The translations under genes were made by a program, and so were the position numbers. A stretch of 6,745 bases of DNA from Shewanella sp. (GTDB lineage: Bacteria > Pseudomonadota > Gammaproteobacteria > Enterobacterales > Shewanellaceae): the NCBI GenBank assembly GCA_004195335.1, contig SDWK01000834.1, positions 1 through 6,745 of the forward strand. The letters are read 5' to 3'. Below, one piece after another: positions 1-6,352 of the stretch. The notes beneath the pieces were generated by a model. It searched no databases. It worked only from the letters and a program-made list of their open reading frames with translations, and was not told the origin of the DNA. The number at the start of each line of letters is the position of its first letter. Position 1 is the first letter of the stretch.

Positions 1-1
1 C

Positions 2-1489
2 CAGGTTGCCACGGGCAAACTCGATTTGGTGACGACGCTCGATTTCCGTATGTCTTCGACCTGTATGTACTCAGATATTATCTTGCCGACTGCGTGTTGG
101 TATGAAAAAGACGATCTGAACACATCCGATATGCACCCCTTTATTCACCCCCTCTCGACTGCCGTTGACCCTGCGTGGGAAGCGAAATCTGATTTCGAAA
201 TCTACAAAGGGATCGCCAAAAAATTCTCTGAAGTCTGTGTGGGTCACTTAGGTAAAGAGACGGATTTCGTCACTGTGCCTATGCTACATGATACTCCGGG
301 TGAGCTGGCTCAGCCATTCGATGTTAAAGACTGGAAGAAGGGCGAGTGTGACTTAATCCCGGGCTTAACGGCACCAAACATGGTGGTGGTTGAGCGTGAT
401 TATCCCAACACTTATAAGAAATTTACCTCATTTGGTCCGGCACTGGATAAGTTAGGTAATGGTGGTAAAGGGATTAATTGGAATACCGATGATGAGATCT
501 TGCTGCTTGGTGATCTCAACCATCGCAATACTGATGAAGGGATCAGTGAAGGCCGTCCGATTATCGAGTCAGCCATTGATGCATGTGAAACTATTTTGAC
601 CTTAGCGCCAGAGACGAACGGTGCTGTCGCGGTTAAAGCTTGGGCGGCATTAAGCGAGTTTACCGGCCTTGACCATACTCATCTGGCGAAACCTAAGCAG
701 GATGAGAAGATACGTTTTCGTGATGTGCAGGCGCAGCCGCGCAAGATCATCTCATCACCAACCTGGTCGGGTCTGGAAGATGAGCATGTCAGCTACACCG
801 CAGGTTACACCAATGTTCATGAGCAGATCCCATGGAGAACCATCACTGGACGCCAGCAGTTCTATCAAGATCATAAGTGGATGCAGGCCTTCGGAGAGCA
901 GTTTGTCTCCTACCGTCCACCGATTAATACTCGAACGGTTGATCTGGTGAAAGGGACTAAGCCAAACGGCAATAAAGAGGTGGTACTTAACTGGATCACG
1001 CCGCATCAGAAATGGGGTATTCACAGTACTTACTCAGATAACTTGTTGATGCTGACTCTGTCTCGTGGTGGTCCAATCATCTGGATGAGTGAGATAGACG
1101 CTAAAGATGCCGGCATCGAAGATAACGATTGGATCGAGGTGTTCAATGCGAACGGGGCTATTGCCTGTCGCGCCGTGGTTTCACAACGTGTCATGCAAGG
1201 TATGGTGATGATGTATCACGCACAGGAGCGAATTGTGAATGTGCCGGGCAGTGAGATGACGGGTACCCGTGGTGGTCACCATAACTCTGTGACTCGTGTG
1301 GTGATGAAACCGACCCATATGATTGGTGGTTATGCACAGCAATCCTGGGGCTTCAACTATTACGGCACGGTAGGGTGTAACCGTGATGAATTTGTTGTGG
1401 TGAGAAAGATGGACAAGGTCGACTGGTTAGAGGGATCAAATACCGATGACTTGCCACGTCCTTTACCAACCAACCCTGATGAAGCTTAA
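2..1489 (+). CDS. narG: Respiratory nitrate reductase alpha subunit NarG (C-terminal part, 5' end outside window)
   Basis: Catalytic subunit of the membrane-bound nitrate reductase; it reduces nitrate to nitrite at a molybdenum bis-MGD centre on the cytoplasmic side. The frame is open from base 2 and gives 495 residues, about the last 40% of a protein that is usually near 1,250 residues. Stretches such as SSTCMYSDIILPTA, TSDMHPFIHPLS, NGGKGINWNT, HQKWGIHSTYSDNLLMLTL and the ending FNYYGTVGCNRDEFVVVRKM follow E. coli NarG almost residue for residue. The last 200 or so residues are the molybdopterin-dinucleotide binding domain. The [4Fe-4S] FS0 ligands and the Asp that ligates Mo lie upstream of the window and cannot be checked. 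A TTG at 26 could be taken for a start, but homology continues upstream of it. narH follows after 12 nt. No frameshift or internal stop is present. Confidence 0.98.
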   Translation, partial: QVATGKLDLVTTLDFRMSSTCMYSDIILPTACWYEKDDLNTSDMHPFIHPLSTAVDPAWEAKSDFEIYKGIAKKFSEVCVGHLGKETDFVTVPMLHDTPGELAQPFDVKDWKKGECDLIPGLTAPNMVVVERDYPNTYKKFTSFGPALDKLGNGGKGINWNTDDEILLLGDLNHRNTDEGISEGRPIIESAIDACETILTLAPETNGAVAVKAWAALSEFTGLDHTHLAKPKQDEKIRFRDVQAQPRKIISSPTWSGLEDEHVSYTAGYTNVHEQIPWRTITGRQQFYQDHKWMQAFGEQFVSYRPPINTRTVDLVKGTKPNGNKEVVLNWITPHQKWGIHSTYSDNLLMLTLSRGGPIIWMSEIDAKDAGIEDNDWIEVFNANGAIACRAVVSQRVMQGMVMMYHAQERIVNVPGSEMTGTRGGHHNSVTRVVMKPTHMIGGYAQQSWGFNYYGTVGCNRDEFVVVRKMDKVDWLEGSNTDDLPRPLPTNPDEA

Positions 1490-1495
1490 GAGGAG
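1488..1495 (+). promoter_or_regulatory. Ribosome binding site of narH
   Basis: AAGAGGAG overlaps the last bases of the narG stop codon and ends 6 nt before the narH ATG. This strong Shine-Dalgarno sequence fixes the narH start and suggests that its translation is coupled to that of narG. Confidence 0.85.
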
Positions 1496-1501
1496 CCGAT
1501 C

Positions 1502-3040
1502 ATGAAAATACGTTCTCAAATCGGTATGGTGCTAAACCTTGATAAGTGTATCGGGTGCCATACGTGTTCAATTACCTGTAAAAACGTTTGGACCTCACGT
1601 GAAGGTGTCGAATACGCCTGGTTCAACAACGTAGAAACTAAGCCTGGCATTGGGTATCCCAAGGAGTGGGAAAACCAGGACAAGTGGAATGGTGGTTGGG
1701 AGAGAAAATCTAACGGTGATATTCAGCCCCGTATCGGTGGCAAGTATCGTGTGTTAGCCAATATCTTTGCTAACCCAAATATGCCTGAAATTGACGACTA
1801 CTACGAGCCGTTTGATTTCGATTATCAACATCTTCACACGGCGCCAATTGTCGAGCATCAACCTACAGCGCGTCCACGTTCTGTCATCTCCGGTAAGCGT
1901 ATGGAGAAGATTGAGTGGGGACCAAACTGGGAGGAGATCTTAGGGACTGAGTTCGAAAAGCGCAGTAAAGATAAGAACTTCGACAACATGCAAAAAGAGA
2001 TGTATGGCGAGTTCGAAAATACATTCATGATGTATTTGCCCCGTCTTTGTGAGCACTGTTTGAACCCAGCCTGTGTGGCTTCTTGTCCTTCGGGCGCGAT
2101 TTATAAGCGTGAAGAAGATGGCATCGTCTTGATTGATCAAGAGAAGTGTCGCGGCTGGCGTATGTGTATCAGTGGTTGCCCCTACAAGAAGATCTACTAC
2201 AACTGGAAGTCAGGTAAGTCAGAGAAGTGTATCTTCTGTTATCCACGTATCGAAGCGGGTCAGCCAACGGTGTGTTCTGAGACCTGTGTGGGCCGTATTC
2301 GTTACTTAGGTGTACTGCTTTATGATGCAGACAAGATCAAAGAGGTGGCTTCAACGGCCAACGAAACTGACTTGTATGAGAAGCAGCTTGAAGTGTTCCT
2401 GGACCCAAATGACCCTGCTGTGATTGCCCAGGCTCGTAAAGATGGCATTGCAGATTCTGTTATCGAATCTGCCCAGAAGTCGCCGGTGTACAAGATGGCG
2501 ATGGATTGGAAGCTAGCGCTACCGCTTCACCCTGAGTATCGTACCTTGCCTATGGTTTGGTATATCCCGGCCTTGAGTCCAATCCAGAGTGCAGTTCAAG
2601 GTGGCACTTTAGGTAAAGCGGGTGTGATACCCGATGTACGCTCGCTGCGTATTCCGGTTAAGTATCTGGCTAACCTGTTGACGGCAGGGGATGAGGAGCC
2701 GGTTATCCGCGCTCTGGAGCGTCTACTCGCGATGCGTGCCTATAAGCGTGCGGAAAATGTCGAAGGGATAGAAGATCTTGAGGTCCTTGAGCAAGCGGGA
2801 CTTACCAAGAAGCAAGCCGATGAGATGTATCGTTATCTTGCTATCGCTAACTATGAAGACCGATACGTTATCCCAAGTGGGCATCGTGAGATGAACGTCC
2901 CAGAAGCCTATGCTGAGAAGAGTGGCTGTGGTTTCACATTCGGTAACGGCTGTAGCGATGGTCAGAACGGTGTGAACATGTTCGGCGGTAAGAAAGTCGC
3001 TCGTCGCGATGTGATCAAAACCGTCAAAGTGGGAGATTAA
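1502..3040 (+). CDS. narH: Respiratory nitrate reductase beta subunit NarH (iron-sulfur protein)
   Basis: Electron-transfer subunit carrying electrons from the hemes of NarI to NarG; it sits on the cytoplasmic face. The 512 residues equal the E. coli length. All four cysteine groups are visible: C16, C19, C22, C26; C183, C186, C191, C195; C216, C222, C226; and C243, C246, C258, C262. In the third group Trp219 stands where a fourth cysteine would be, the known NarH signature for three [4Fe-4S] clusters plus one [3Fe-4S] cluster. The C-terminal half, with YRTLPMVWYIPALSPIQ near residues 346-362, matches the NarH-specific dimerisation domain. The ATG at 1502 has a strong Shine-Dalgarno sequence and gives an N-terminus, MKIRSQIGMVLNLDKCIGCH, typical of the family. 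narJ starts 3 nt after the stop. Nothing is missing or unusual. Confidence 0.98.
   Translation: MKIRSQIGMVLNLDKCIGCHTCSITCKNVWTSREGVEYAWFNNVETKPGIGYPKEWENQDKWNGGWERKSNGDIQPRIGGKYRVLANIFANPNMPEIDDYYEPFDFDYQHLHTAPIVEHQPTARPRSVISGKRMEKIEWGPNWEEILGTEFEKRSKDKNFDNMQKEMYGEFENTFMMYLPRLCEHCLNPACVASCPSGAIYKREEDGIVLIDQEKCRGWRMCISGCPYKKIYYNWKSGKSEKCIFCYPRIEAGQPTVCSETCVGRIRYLGVLLYDADKIKEVASTANETDLYEKQLEVFLDPNDPAVIAQARKDGIADSVIESAQKSPVYKMAMDWKLALPLHPEYRTLPMVWYIPALSPIQSAVQGGTLGKAGVIPDVRSLRIPVKYLANLLTAGDEEPVIRALERLLAMRAYKRAENVEGIEDLEVLEQAGLTKKQADEMYRYLAIANYEDRYVIPSGHREMNVPEAYAEKSGCGFTFGNGCSDGQNGVNMFGGKKVARRDVIKTVKVGD
3032..3035 (+). promoter_or_regulatory. Ribosome binding site of narJ (supports the GTG start)
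   Basis: GGAG lies inside the last codons of narH, 8 nt before the GTG at 3044. No ATG offers a better start nearby, and the protein read from this GTG begins as expected for NarJ, so the Shine-Dalgarno sequence decides for the GTG. Confidence 0.7.
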
Positions 3041-3043
3041 ACT

Positions 3044-3778
3044 GTGATTATCCTAAAAGTTGTTTCACGTTTATTAGATTACCCAACCGCCGATCTTTTT
3101 GCTGCGGCAGACGAGATTGTTGACGTTGTGGAGCAGTCGGATGAACTCAGTCTTAACAACCGTGCCCAGTTGGTGGATTTTATCCGCGAACTTACGGCAA
3201 GGGATTTATATGACGCTCAGGAAAGCTACGATCTGTTGTTCGACCGTGGTCGTGCGCTTTCTCTGCTGTTGTTTGAACACGTTCACGGCGAATCCCGTGA
3301 TCGTGGTCAAGCGATGGTTGATTTGATGAATGTCTATAAATCCAATGGTTTTGAGGTCAATTCATCACAATTGCCAGATTATATTCCACTCTATCTTGAA
3401 TTTTTAAGTGAGCAATCGCCTGAATTTATTCAAGAGTGGTTGGGAGATATCAGTCATATCTTGACGATGCTATCTGAGCGATTGATCGACCGTAAATGCT
3501 ATTACAGCGTACTCTTAGATTCACTGATTGAAGTCGCTGGTGTCGAGGTTGATCGCATTGAAATTGCTGAAACTGTCAGCAAAGAAGTGCGTGATGATAC
3601 CGTTGAGGCCATAGATAAAGAGTGGGAAGAGAAAGAGATCCGTTTTGATGATCCCGTGGGTGGGCAGTGTTCTAGTGCGGGTATGCATACCTCACAAAAA
3701 TCATTAGACCCAAACACTGTTCATCAAGTTCCAATCAAGTGGCACGATGCAGATGCTGCAGAAGTGGCTGGATTGTAA
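3044..3778 (+). CDS. narJ: Nitrate reductase assembly chaperone NarJ (delta subunit)
   Basis: Cytoplasmic chaperone of the NarJ/TorD/DmsD family. It binds apo-NarG, allows insertion of the molybdenum cofactor and FS0 cluster, and guides docking of NarGH onto NarI; it is not part of the finished enzyme. The 244 residues compare with 236 in E. coli. Family landmarks are LLFEHVHGESRDRGQAM (residues 75-91) and LPDYIPLYLEFLSE (110-123), followed by the acidic DKEWEEKEIRFDD segment (191-203). The C-terminal tail beyond residue 205 is the variable part. The start is GTG, with GGAG 8 nt upstream inside narH; the 3-nt gap to narH implies coupled translation. narI begins 10 nt after the stop. The rare start codon may hold NarJ below the level of the structural subunits, but that is inference. 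Confidence 0.96.
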   Translation: MIILKVVSRLLDYPTADLFAAADEIVDVVEQSDELSLNNRAQLVDFIRELTARDLYDAQESYDLLFDRGRALSLLLFEHVHGESRDRGQAMVDLMNVYKSNGFEVNSSQLPDYIPLYLEFLSEQSPEFIQEWLGDISHILTMLSERLIDRKCYYSVLLDSLIEVAGVEVDRIEIAETVSKEVRDDTVEAIDKEWEEKEIRFDDPVGGQCSSAGMHTSQKSLDPNTVHQVPIKWHDADAAEVAGL

Positions 3779-3782
3779 GGAG
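3777..3782 (+). promoter_or_regulatory. Ribosome binding site of narI (decides its start)
   Basis: AAGGAG overlaps the last two bases of the narJ stop codon and ends 6 nt before the ATG at 3789. It favours this ATG over an in-frame ATG at 3747 that lies within narJ. Confidence 0.85.
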
Positions 3783-3788
3783 AAAACT

Positions 3789-4466
3789 ATGTCAAATTTA
3801 AATTTTTTACTATTCGGTATTTATCCCTTTATTGCGCTAACGGTGTTCTTTGTCGGATGTTGGATTCGATATGATCGTGAACCCTATAGTTGGAAGGCCG
3901 ATTCGAGCCAGTTAATGGATCAAAAAGGTTTTTGGGTAGCGAGTAACCTGTTTCACGTTGGCGTTATTTGTATTCTGGGTGGGCACTTTGTTGGTTTGCT
4001 AACGCCTGAATTTATCTATCATCACTTTATCTCCAGCCCTCATAAGCAATTGCTGGCGATGGTGATTGGTGGGTTTTTCGGAATTGTATGCTTGGTCGGT
4101 TTGGTGATGTTAATTAAGCGTCGCTTAAACAATGATCGAGTGAGAGCCAACACCAGACGTTCAGATATGGTCGTTCTGTATATGTTGCTGGTTCAAGTCT
4201 CTCTTGGGTTATTAACCATTCTCGTCTCTATGACTCACTTAGACGGATCGGTGATGATACTGCTGGGCACGTGGTCGCAAAGCATTGCTACGCTTCAAGG
4301 TGCACAGGCGGCGGCCGCGATTGAATCTGTCAATATCATTTACAAGCTGCATATCCTAGTGGGTTTAACCTTGATTATGATTTTCCCGTTTACTCGCTTA
4401 GTTCATGTGATCAGTGTTCCGGTGAAGTATCTTGCGAGAAATTATCAAATAGTTCGCCAACGTTAA
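3789..4466 (+). CDS. narI: Respiratory nitrate reductase gamma subunit NarI (cytochrome b)
   Basis: Integral membrane subunit that anchors NarGH, oxidises quinol near the periplasmic face and passes electrons inward through two b hemes. The 225 residues from the ATG at 3789 equal the E. coli length. Five membrane segments can be read at about residues 4-26, 48-70, 88-110, 127-148 and 184-207. The four expected heme ligands are present: His56 and His66 in the second segment, His188 and His206 in the fifth. The opening MSNLNFLLFGIYPFIALTVF is typical of the family. An in-frame ATG at 3747 would add 14 polar residues (MQMLQKWLDCKEKT) inside narJ and has no family support, so it is not used. The gene ends the nar operon; a hairpin begins 21 nt after its stop. 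Confidence 0.97.
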   Translation: MSNLNFLLFGIYPFIALTVFFVGCWIRYDREPYSWKADSSQLMDQKGFWVASNLFHVGVICILGGHFVGLLTPEFIYHHFISSPHKQLLAMVIGGFFGIVCLVGLVMLIKRRLNNDRVRANTRRSDMVVLYMLLVQVSLGLLTILVSMTHLDGSVMILLGTWSQSIATLQGAQAAAAIESVNIIYKLHILVGLTLIMIFPFTRLVHVISVPVKYLARNYQIVRQR

Positions 4467-4487
4467 CACCGCTTAGCAAGACCTAAA

Positions 4488-4523
4488 TGAATAAGCGGAC
4501 AGCAATGTTTGTCCGCTTATTCA
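4488..4523 (+). terminator. Probable transcription terminator of the nar operon
   Basis: A perfect 14-bp stem (4488-4501 with 4510-4523, core AAGCGGACA) encloses an 8-nt loop and lies 21 nt after narI. The downstream flank CACATTTAAATT is AT-rich but has no real T-run, so termination may be partial or factor-assisted. Some read-through into the isomerase gene is possible. Confidence 0.6.
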
Positions 4524-4529
4524 CATTTA

Positions 4530-4573
4530 AATTAACGATTGAGATTAAAAGAGTTTGATTTCAATCGTTAGTT
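4530..4573. repeat. Long AT-rich inverted repeat (20-bp stem, 4-nt loop)
   Basis: Bases 4530-4549 pair with 4554-4573, counting three G-T pairs; the outer block TAACGATTGA/TCAATCGTTA is perfect over 10 bp. It follows the nar terminator by 6 nt and is not followed by a T-run, so it is not a standard intrinsic terminator. It could be an RNA 3'-end protecting structure or a DNA-binding palindrome. The FNR-like site at 4555-4568 lies in its right arm. Confidence 0.55.
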
Positions 4574-4597
4574 AATCATTCAAATATTCATTATTTT
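4555..4597 (+). promoter_or_regulatory. Candidate FNR-dependent promoter for the PpiC-type gene
   Basis: TTGATTTCAATCGT (4555-4568) matches 8 of 10 defined bases of the FNR box TTGAT-N4-ATCAA. A -10-like TATTTT (4592-4597, 4 of 6) starts 30.5 bp after the box centre, close to the spacing of a class II FNR promoter, where the box is centred near -41.5. Transcription would start near 4604, giving a leader of about 88 nt. The mismatched half-site and the overlap with a hairpin leave this uncertain. Confidence 0.3.
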
Positions 4598-4629
4598 AAC
4601 TAATCAGGTGCAAGCCTTTTCTGAATCGA

Positions 4630-4668
4630 GTCATTGAAACCGTGGACTTAGTATGATGGTTCAATGAC
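4630..4668 (+). repeat. Hairpin upstream of the PpiC-type gene
   Basis: GTCATTGAA (4630-4638) pairs with TTCAATGAC (4660-4668); after a one-base bulge, CC (4640-4641) pairs with GG (4658-4659). The arm ends 23 nt before the start codon. If transcription starts near 4604, this hairpin lies in the mRNA leader and could affect translation or stability. TTGAAA and TATGAT inside it look like promoter hexamers but are only 12 bp apart. Confidence 0.4.
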
Positions 4669-4691
4669 CAATAATTAAAAGAGTAGTAATT

Positions 4692-5507
4692 ATGAGCTCA
4701 TGTGGCACAAGTACCCCAACGAACCCGTCTAAAGAATCATTACCATTTATCTGTGTCAATGGTGTGAGTATTGAAGAAACTGCACTTGCCAATGAGTTGC
4801 AGTACCACGCGCATAAGAATTTTGATGTTGTTGTACAGCAAGCCGGACAGACATTGGTGATCAGGCAGTTGTTGGTTGAGCAGGCTGAAAAACATGGTTT
4901 TGATGTGTCAGGTGATAATGAAGAGGCAGGCGTTCAGCAGTTGTTAGAGATTGAGGTCATTTATGACGACCCGAAAGAGGAAGATTGTCAGCGATATTTT
5001 GATAATAACCGTGCAAAGTTTACCACCATGCCGCTGATGGAGGTTGATCATATCCTGTTAGCTGCCGCAAAAGATGATATTAAAAGCAGAGATGATGCAA
5101 AGACAGATGCAACAGATATCATCCGCCGACTTCAGGACGATTGCTCACTTTTTGCAGCCTTAGCCAAACACCATTCGGCTTGTCCTTCTAAGGAGACCGG
5201 AGGCTCATTAGGGCAGATCAGTAATGGGCAAACGGTGCCTGAATTTGAACGACAGCTGATGTTACTCCCCGAAGGACTCGCCTCTAAACCGATAGAATCT
5301 CGCTACGGTTTGCATGTGGTTAATATTGCAAGGAAAATTGAGGGTAAGCCACTCGAGTATTCTATGGTTTACGAGAAGGTTCGTGGTTACCTGATCCATA
5401 GAGCATCTCACCTAGCCCTCCAGGCCTATATTCATCGTTTGGTTGAAACGGCTGACGTTGAGGGAATTGACATTAAATTTGGTGATGAGAACATGCACGT
5501 TCAATAG
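4692..5507 (+). CDS. PpiC/parvulin-type peptidyl-prolyl cis-trans isomerase (NifM-like), nar-associated
   Basis: A 271-residue protein with a helical N-terminal region (about 25-112) and a parvulin domain (about 118-213), the layout of the NifM-like group. Parvulin landmarks are VDHILL with His120, the stretch FAALAKHHSACPS (154-166) with Cys164, GGSLGQ (170-175), GQTVPEF (179-185) and YGLHVV with His208; these correspond to active-site residues of small parvulins. No signal peptide or membrane segment is seen, so it should act in the cytoplasm on Xaa-Pro bonds. A PpiC-type gene also follows narI in the Pseudomonas aeruginosa nar operon, as I recall, which suggests a role in folding Nar proteins; the substrate is unproven. 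Here a 225-nt spacer with hairpins separates it from narI. The Shine-Dalgarno sequence is weak: only AAAAGAG (4677-4683), 8 nt before the ATG. A clear terminator follows. Confidence 0.9.
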   Translation: MSSCGTSTPTNPSKESLPFICVNGVSIEETALANELQYHAHKNFDVVVQQAGQTLVIRQLLVEQAEKHGFDVSGDNEEAGVQQLLEIEVIYDDPKEEDCQRYFDNNRAKFTTMPLMEVDHILLAAAKDDIKSRDDAKTDATDIIRRLQDDCSLFAALAKHHSACPSKETGGSLGQISNGQTVPEFERQLMLLPEGLASKPIESRYGLHVVNIARKIEGKPLEYSMVYEKVRGYLIHRASHLALQAYIHRLVETADVEGIDIKFGDENMHVQ

Positions 5508-5514
5508 CGAGGCA

Positions 5515-5538
5515 GATGCAACTAACGATGCAATTAAC
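5515..5538 (+). repeat. Two-copy 12-bp tandem repeat after the isomerase gene
   Basis: GATGCAACTAAC (5515-5526) is followed directly by GATGCAATTAAC (5527-5538), 11 of 12 identical. It lies between the stop codon and the terminator and probably reflects a small slippage duplication. No function is apparent. Confidence 0.5.
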
Positions 5539-5553
5539 AATAGTGATATGACG

Positions 5554-5581
5554 AAGAGGCGGTATTTATACCGCTTTTTTT
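5554..5581 (+). terminator. Intrinsic terminator of the PpiC-type gene
   Basis: GCGGTA (5559-5564) pairs with TACCGC (5569-5574) around a TTTA loop and is followed by seven T residues (5575-5581). The purine run AAGAG before the stem can pair with the T-run. It stands 46 nt after the stop. The convergent HPP gene ends 87 nt further on. Read from the - strand the stem has no T-run after it, so it is probably not efficient in both directions. Confidence 0.9.
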
Positions 5582-5668
5582 GTGCCGGGATTGAGGCGGG
5601 CGAAAGGGGCCTTTGACTCAACTATTATCATTGTTGTATTTAAGTACCAGCATCTTTTACTTCACTAC

Positions 5669-6187
5669 TTATTGCTGGCTTTCACTGTCAAAATCGTTAT
5701 CCACGAAGGGGTTTTTCTCTCTGAATGTGCCAATTGCCATGGCAATCGAAAGCAAAATTATTGAGTTAAAAAATACCGGTACGATGACAAAGTAATAGCC
5801 AAGTTCATGTACTGTACTGCCACCAATCACTGCCGTGACCGCCGTAGCACCACCAGGTGGGTGCATAGAGCCGGTGTAATGCATCGCTAACATGGCGATT
5901 CCGATAGCAACCGATGAGGCCAACACTGGGTTTGGGATCAGATAATAGGCGGTAATGCCGATAAGAGCCGAGATAAGGTGTCCACCGACCAGCGGCCAAG
6001 GTTGTGAGACCGGGCTGTGCGGGATCCCAAAAATTAACATGGCCGAGGCTCCGGTTGATGCTAAGACCATGGGCATATTATCCGCCTCGAGAATGCTGTT
6101 ACTGAAAAAAGAGGCACATAAGGTCGCGAAGAATGCGCCTATTATTGAGGCGAAGACTTCTCGATTAGGCATCCTTCTCATTGGCAT
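5669..6187 (-). CDS. HPP-family integral membrane protein
   Basis: A 172-residue protein of the HPP family, named for its His-Pro-Pro motif, here HPPGG at residues 109-113. Family stretches GASAMLIFGIPHSPVSQPWPLVGGH (46-70, in two parts GASAMLIFG and QPWPLVGGH) and LISALIG (71-77) are also clear. Hydrophobic segments lie at about residues 10-29, 39-55, 66-84, 87-104 and 132-153, so it is an inner-membrane protein. Some cyanobacterial and chloroplast members transport nitrite; whether this one does is unknown. The ATG at 6187 is chosen because an in-frame TGA lies 24 nt upstream and AAGGGG stands 8 nt before it. The gene is convergent with the PpiC-type gene, and no good terminator follows its stop. 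An FNR-like box lies upstream. The acidic tail (DNDFDSESQQ) should be cytoplasmic or periplasmic depending on topology. Confidence 0.88.
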   Translation of the reverse strand: MPMRRMPNREVFASIIGAFFATLCASFFSNSILEADNMPMVLASTGASAMLIFGIPHSPVSQPWPLVGGHLISALIGITAYYLIPNPVLASSVAIGIAMLAMHYTGSMHPPGGATAVTAVIGGSTVHELGYYFVIVPVFFNSIILLSIAMAIGTFREKNPFVDNDFDSESQQ

Positions 6188-6195
6188 AGGCGATA

Positions 6196-6201
6196 CCCCT
6201 T
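6196..6201 (-). promoter_or_regulatory. Ribosome binding site of the HPP gene
   Basis: On the - strand AAGGGG precedes the ATG at 6187 by 8 nt. It supports this start over the in-frame ATG codons at 6181 and 6172. Confidence 0.6.
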
Positions 6202-6228
6202 GGCTAATTCAACATAAGCATGACACCA

Positions 6229-6242
6229 CTGATGCTAATCAA
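6229..6242 (-). promoter_or_regulatory. Candidate FNR-family binding site upstream of the HPP gene
   Basis: The - strand reads TTGATTAGCATCAG, matching 9 of 10 defined bases of TTGAT-N4-ATCAA. Its centre is 48.5 nt upstream of the start codon. Class II activation would place the transcription start near 6194, downstream of the Shine-Dalgarno sequence, and the hexamer at the expected -10 position (TAGCCA) is poor. A box overlapping the promoter and repressing it, or a promoter using TATGTT (6216-6211), would fit better. I see no clear -35/-10 pair in the 165-nt spacer 6188-6352. Confidence 0.45.
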
Positions 6243-6352
6243 AAATGGGATTCACTTATTGGATAGTGCATTAACGCAACAAGCTGGCACCAAATACCTG
6301 TCACAGTCACACGGTATAGGATGGCCAGCCATATGAGAACAACTATAAGCAA

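Noticed and set aside
26..28. TTG that could be taken as the start of the first gene
   Set aside because: The frame is open from base 2, and the residues before this codon (QVATGKLD) still match NarG. The gene is truncated by the window edge.
755..1024. 89-residue reading frame on the - strand inside narG
   Set aside because: It lies wholly within a strongly conserved coding region and its protein resembles nothing known to me; it is a shadow of narG.
2150..2185. Apparent missing cysteine in the third NarH cysteine group
   Set aside because: Tryptophan at this place (residue 219) is the normal NarH arrangement that gives a [3Fe-4S] cluster; it is not a defect.
3747..3788. Upstream in-frame ATG for narI, adding 14 residues
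   Set aside because: It lies within narJ, adds a polar stretch absent from NarI proteins, and the ATG at 3789 has a strong, well-placed Shine-Dalgarno sequence.
4634..4657. TTGAAA and TATGAT as a sigma-70 promoter for the isomerase gene
   Set aside because: The two hexamers are separated by 12 bp, too short for a normal promoter, and both lie within a hairpin.
5412..5621. 69-residue - strand frame with a hydrophobic stretch, spanning the isomerase 3' end and its terminator
   Set aside because: It overlaps the conserved coding region and an intrinsic terminator, and has no convincing ribosome binding site. The hydrophobic stretch comes from antisense reading of AT-rich DNA.
5591..5621. Inverted repeat TTGAG...CTCAA as a terminator for the HPP gene
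   Set aside because: Only 5 bp pair at the ends, the inner bases do not form a good stem, and no T-run follows on the - strand.
5955..6266. 103-residue + strand frame opposite the HPP gene
   Set aside because: The - strand frame shows clear HPP-family motifs and membrane segments, so this frame is its shadow.
6294..6318. Weak hairpin (ATACC...GGTAT) containing a doubled TGTGAC on the - strand, considered as terminator or CRP site
   Set aside because: The stem is short and bulged with no T-run, and the TGTGAC copies are direct repeats rather than the inverted half-sites that CRP needs.
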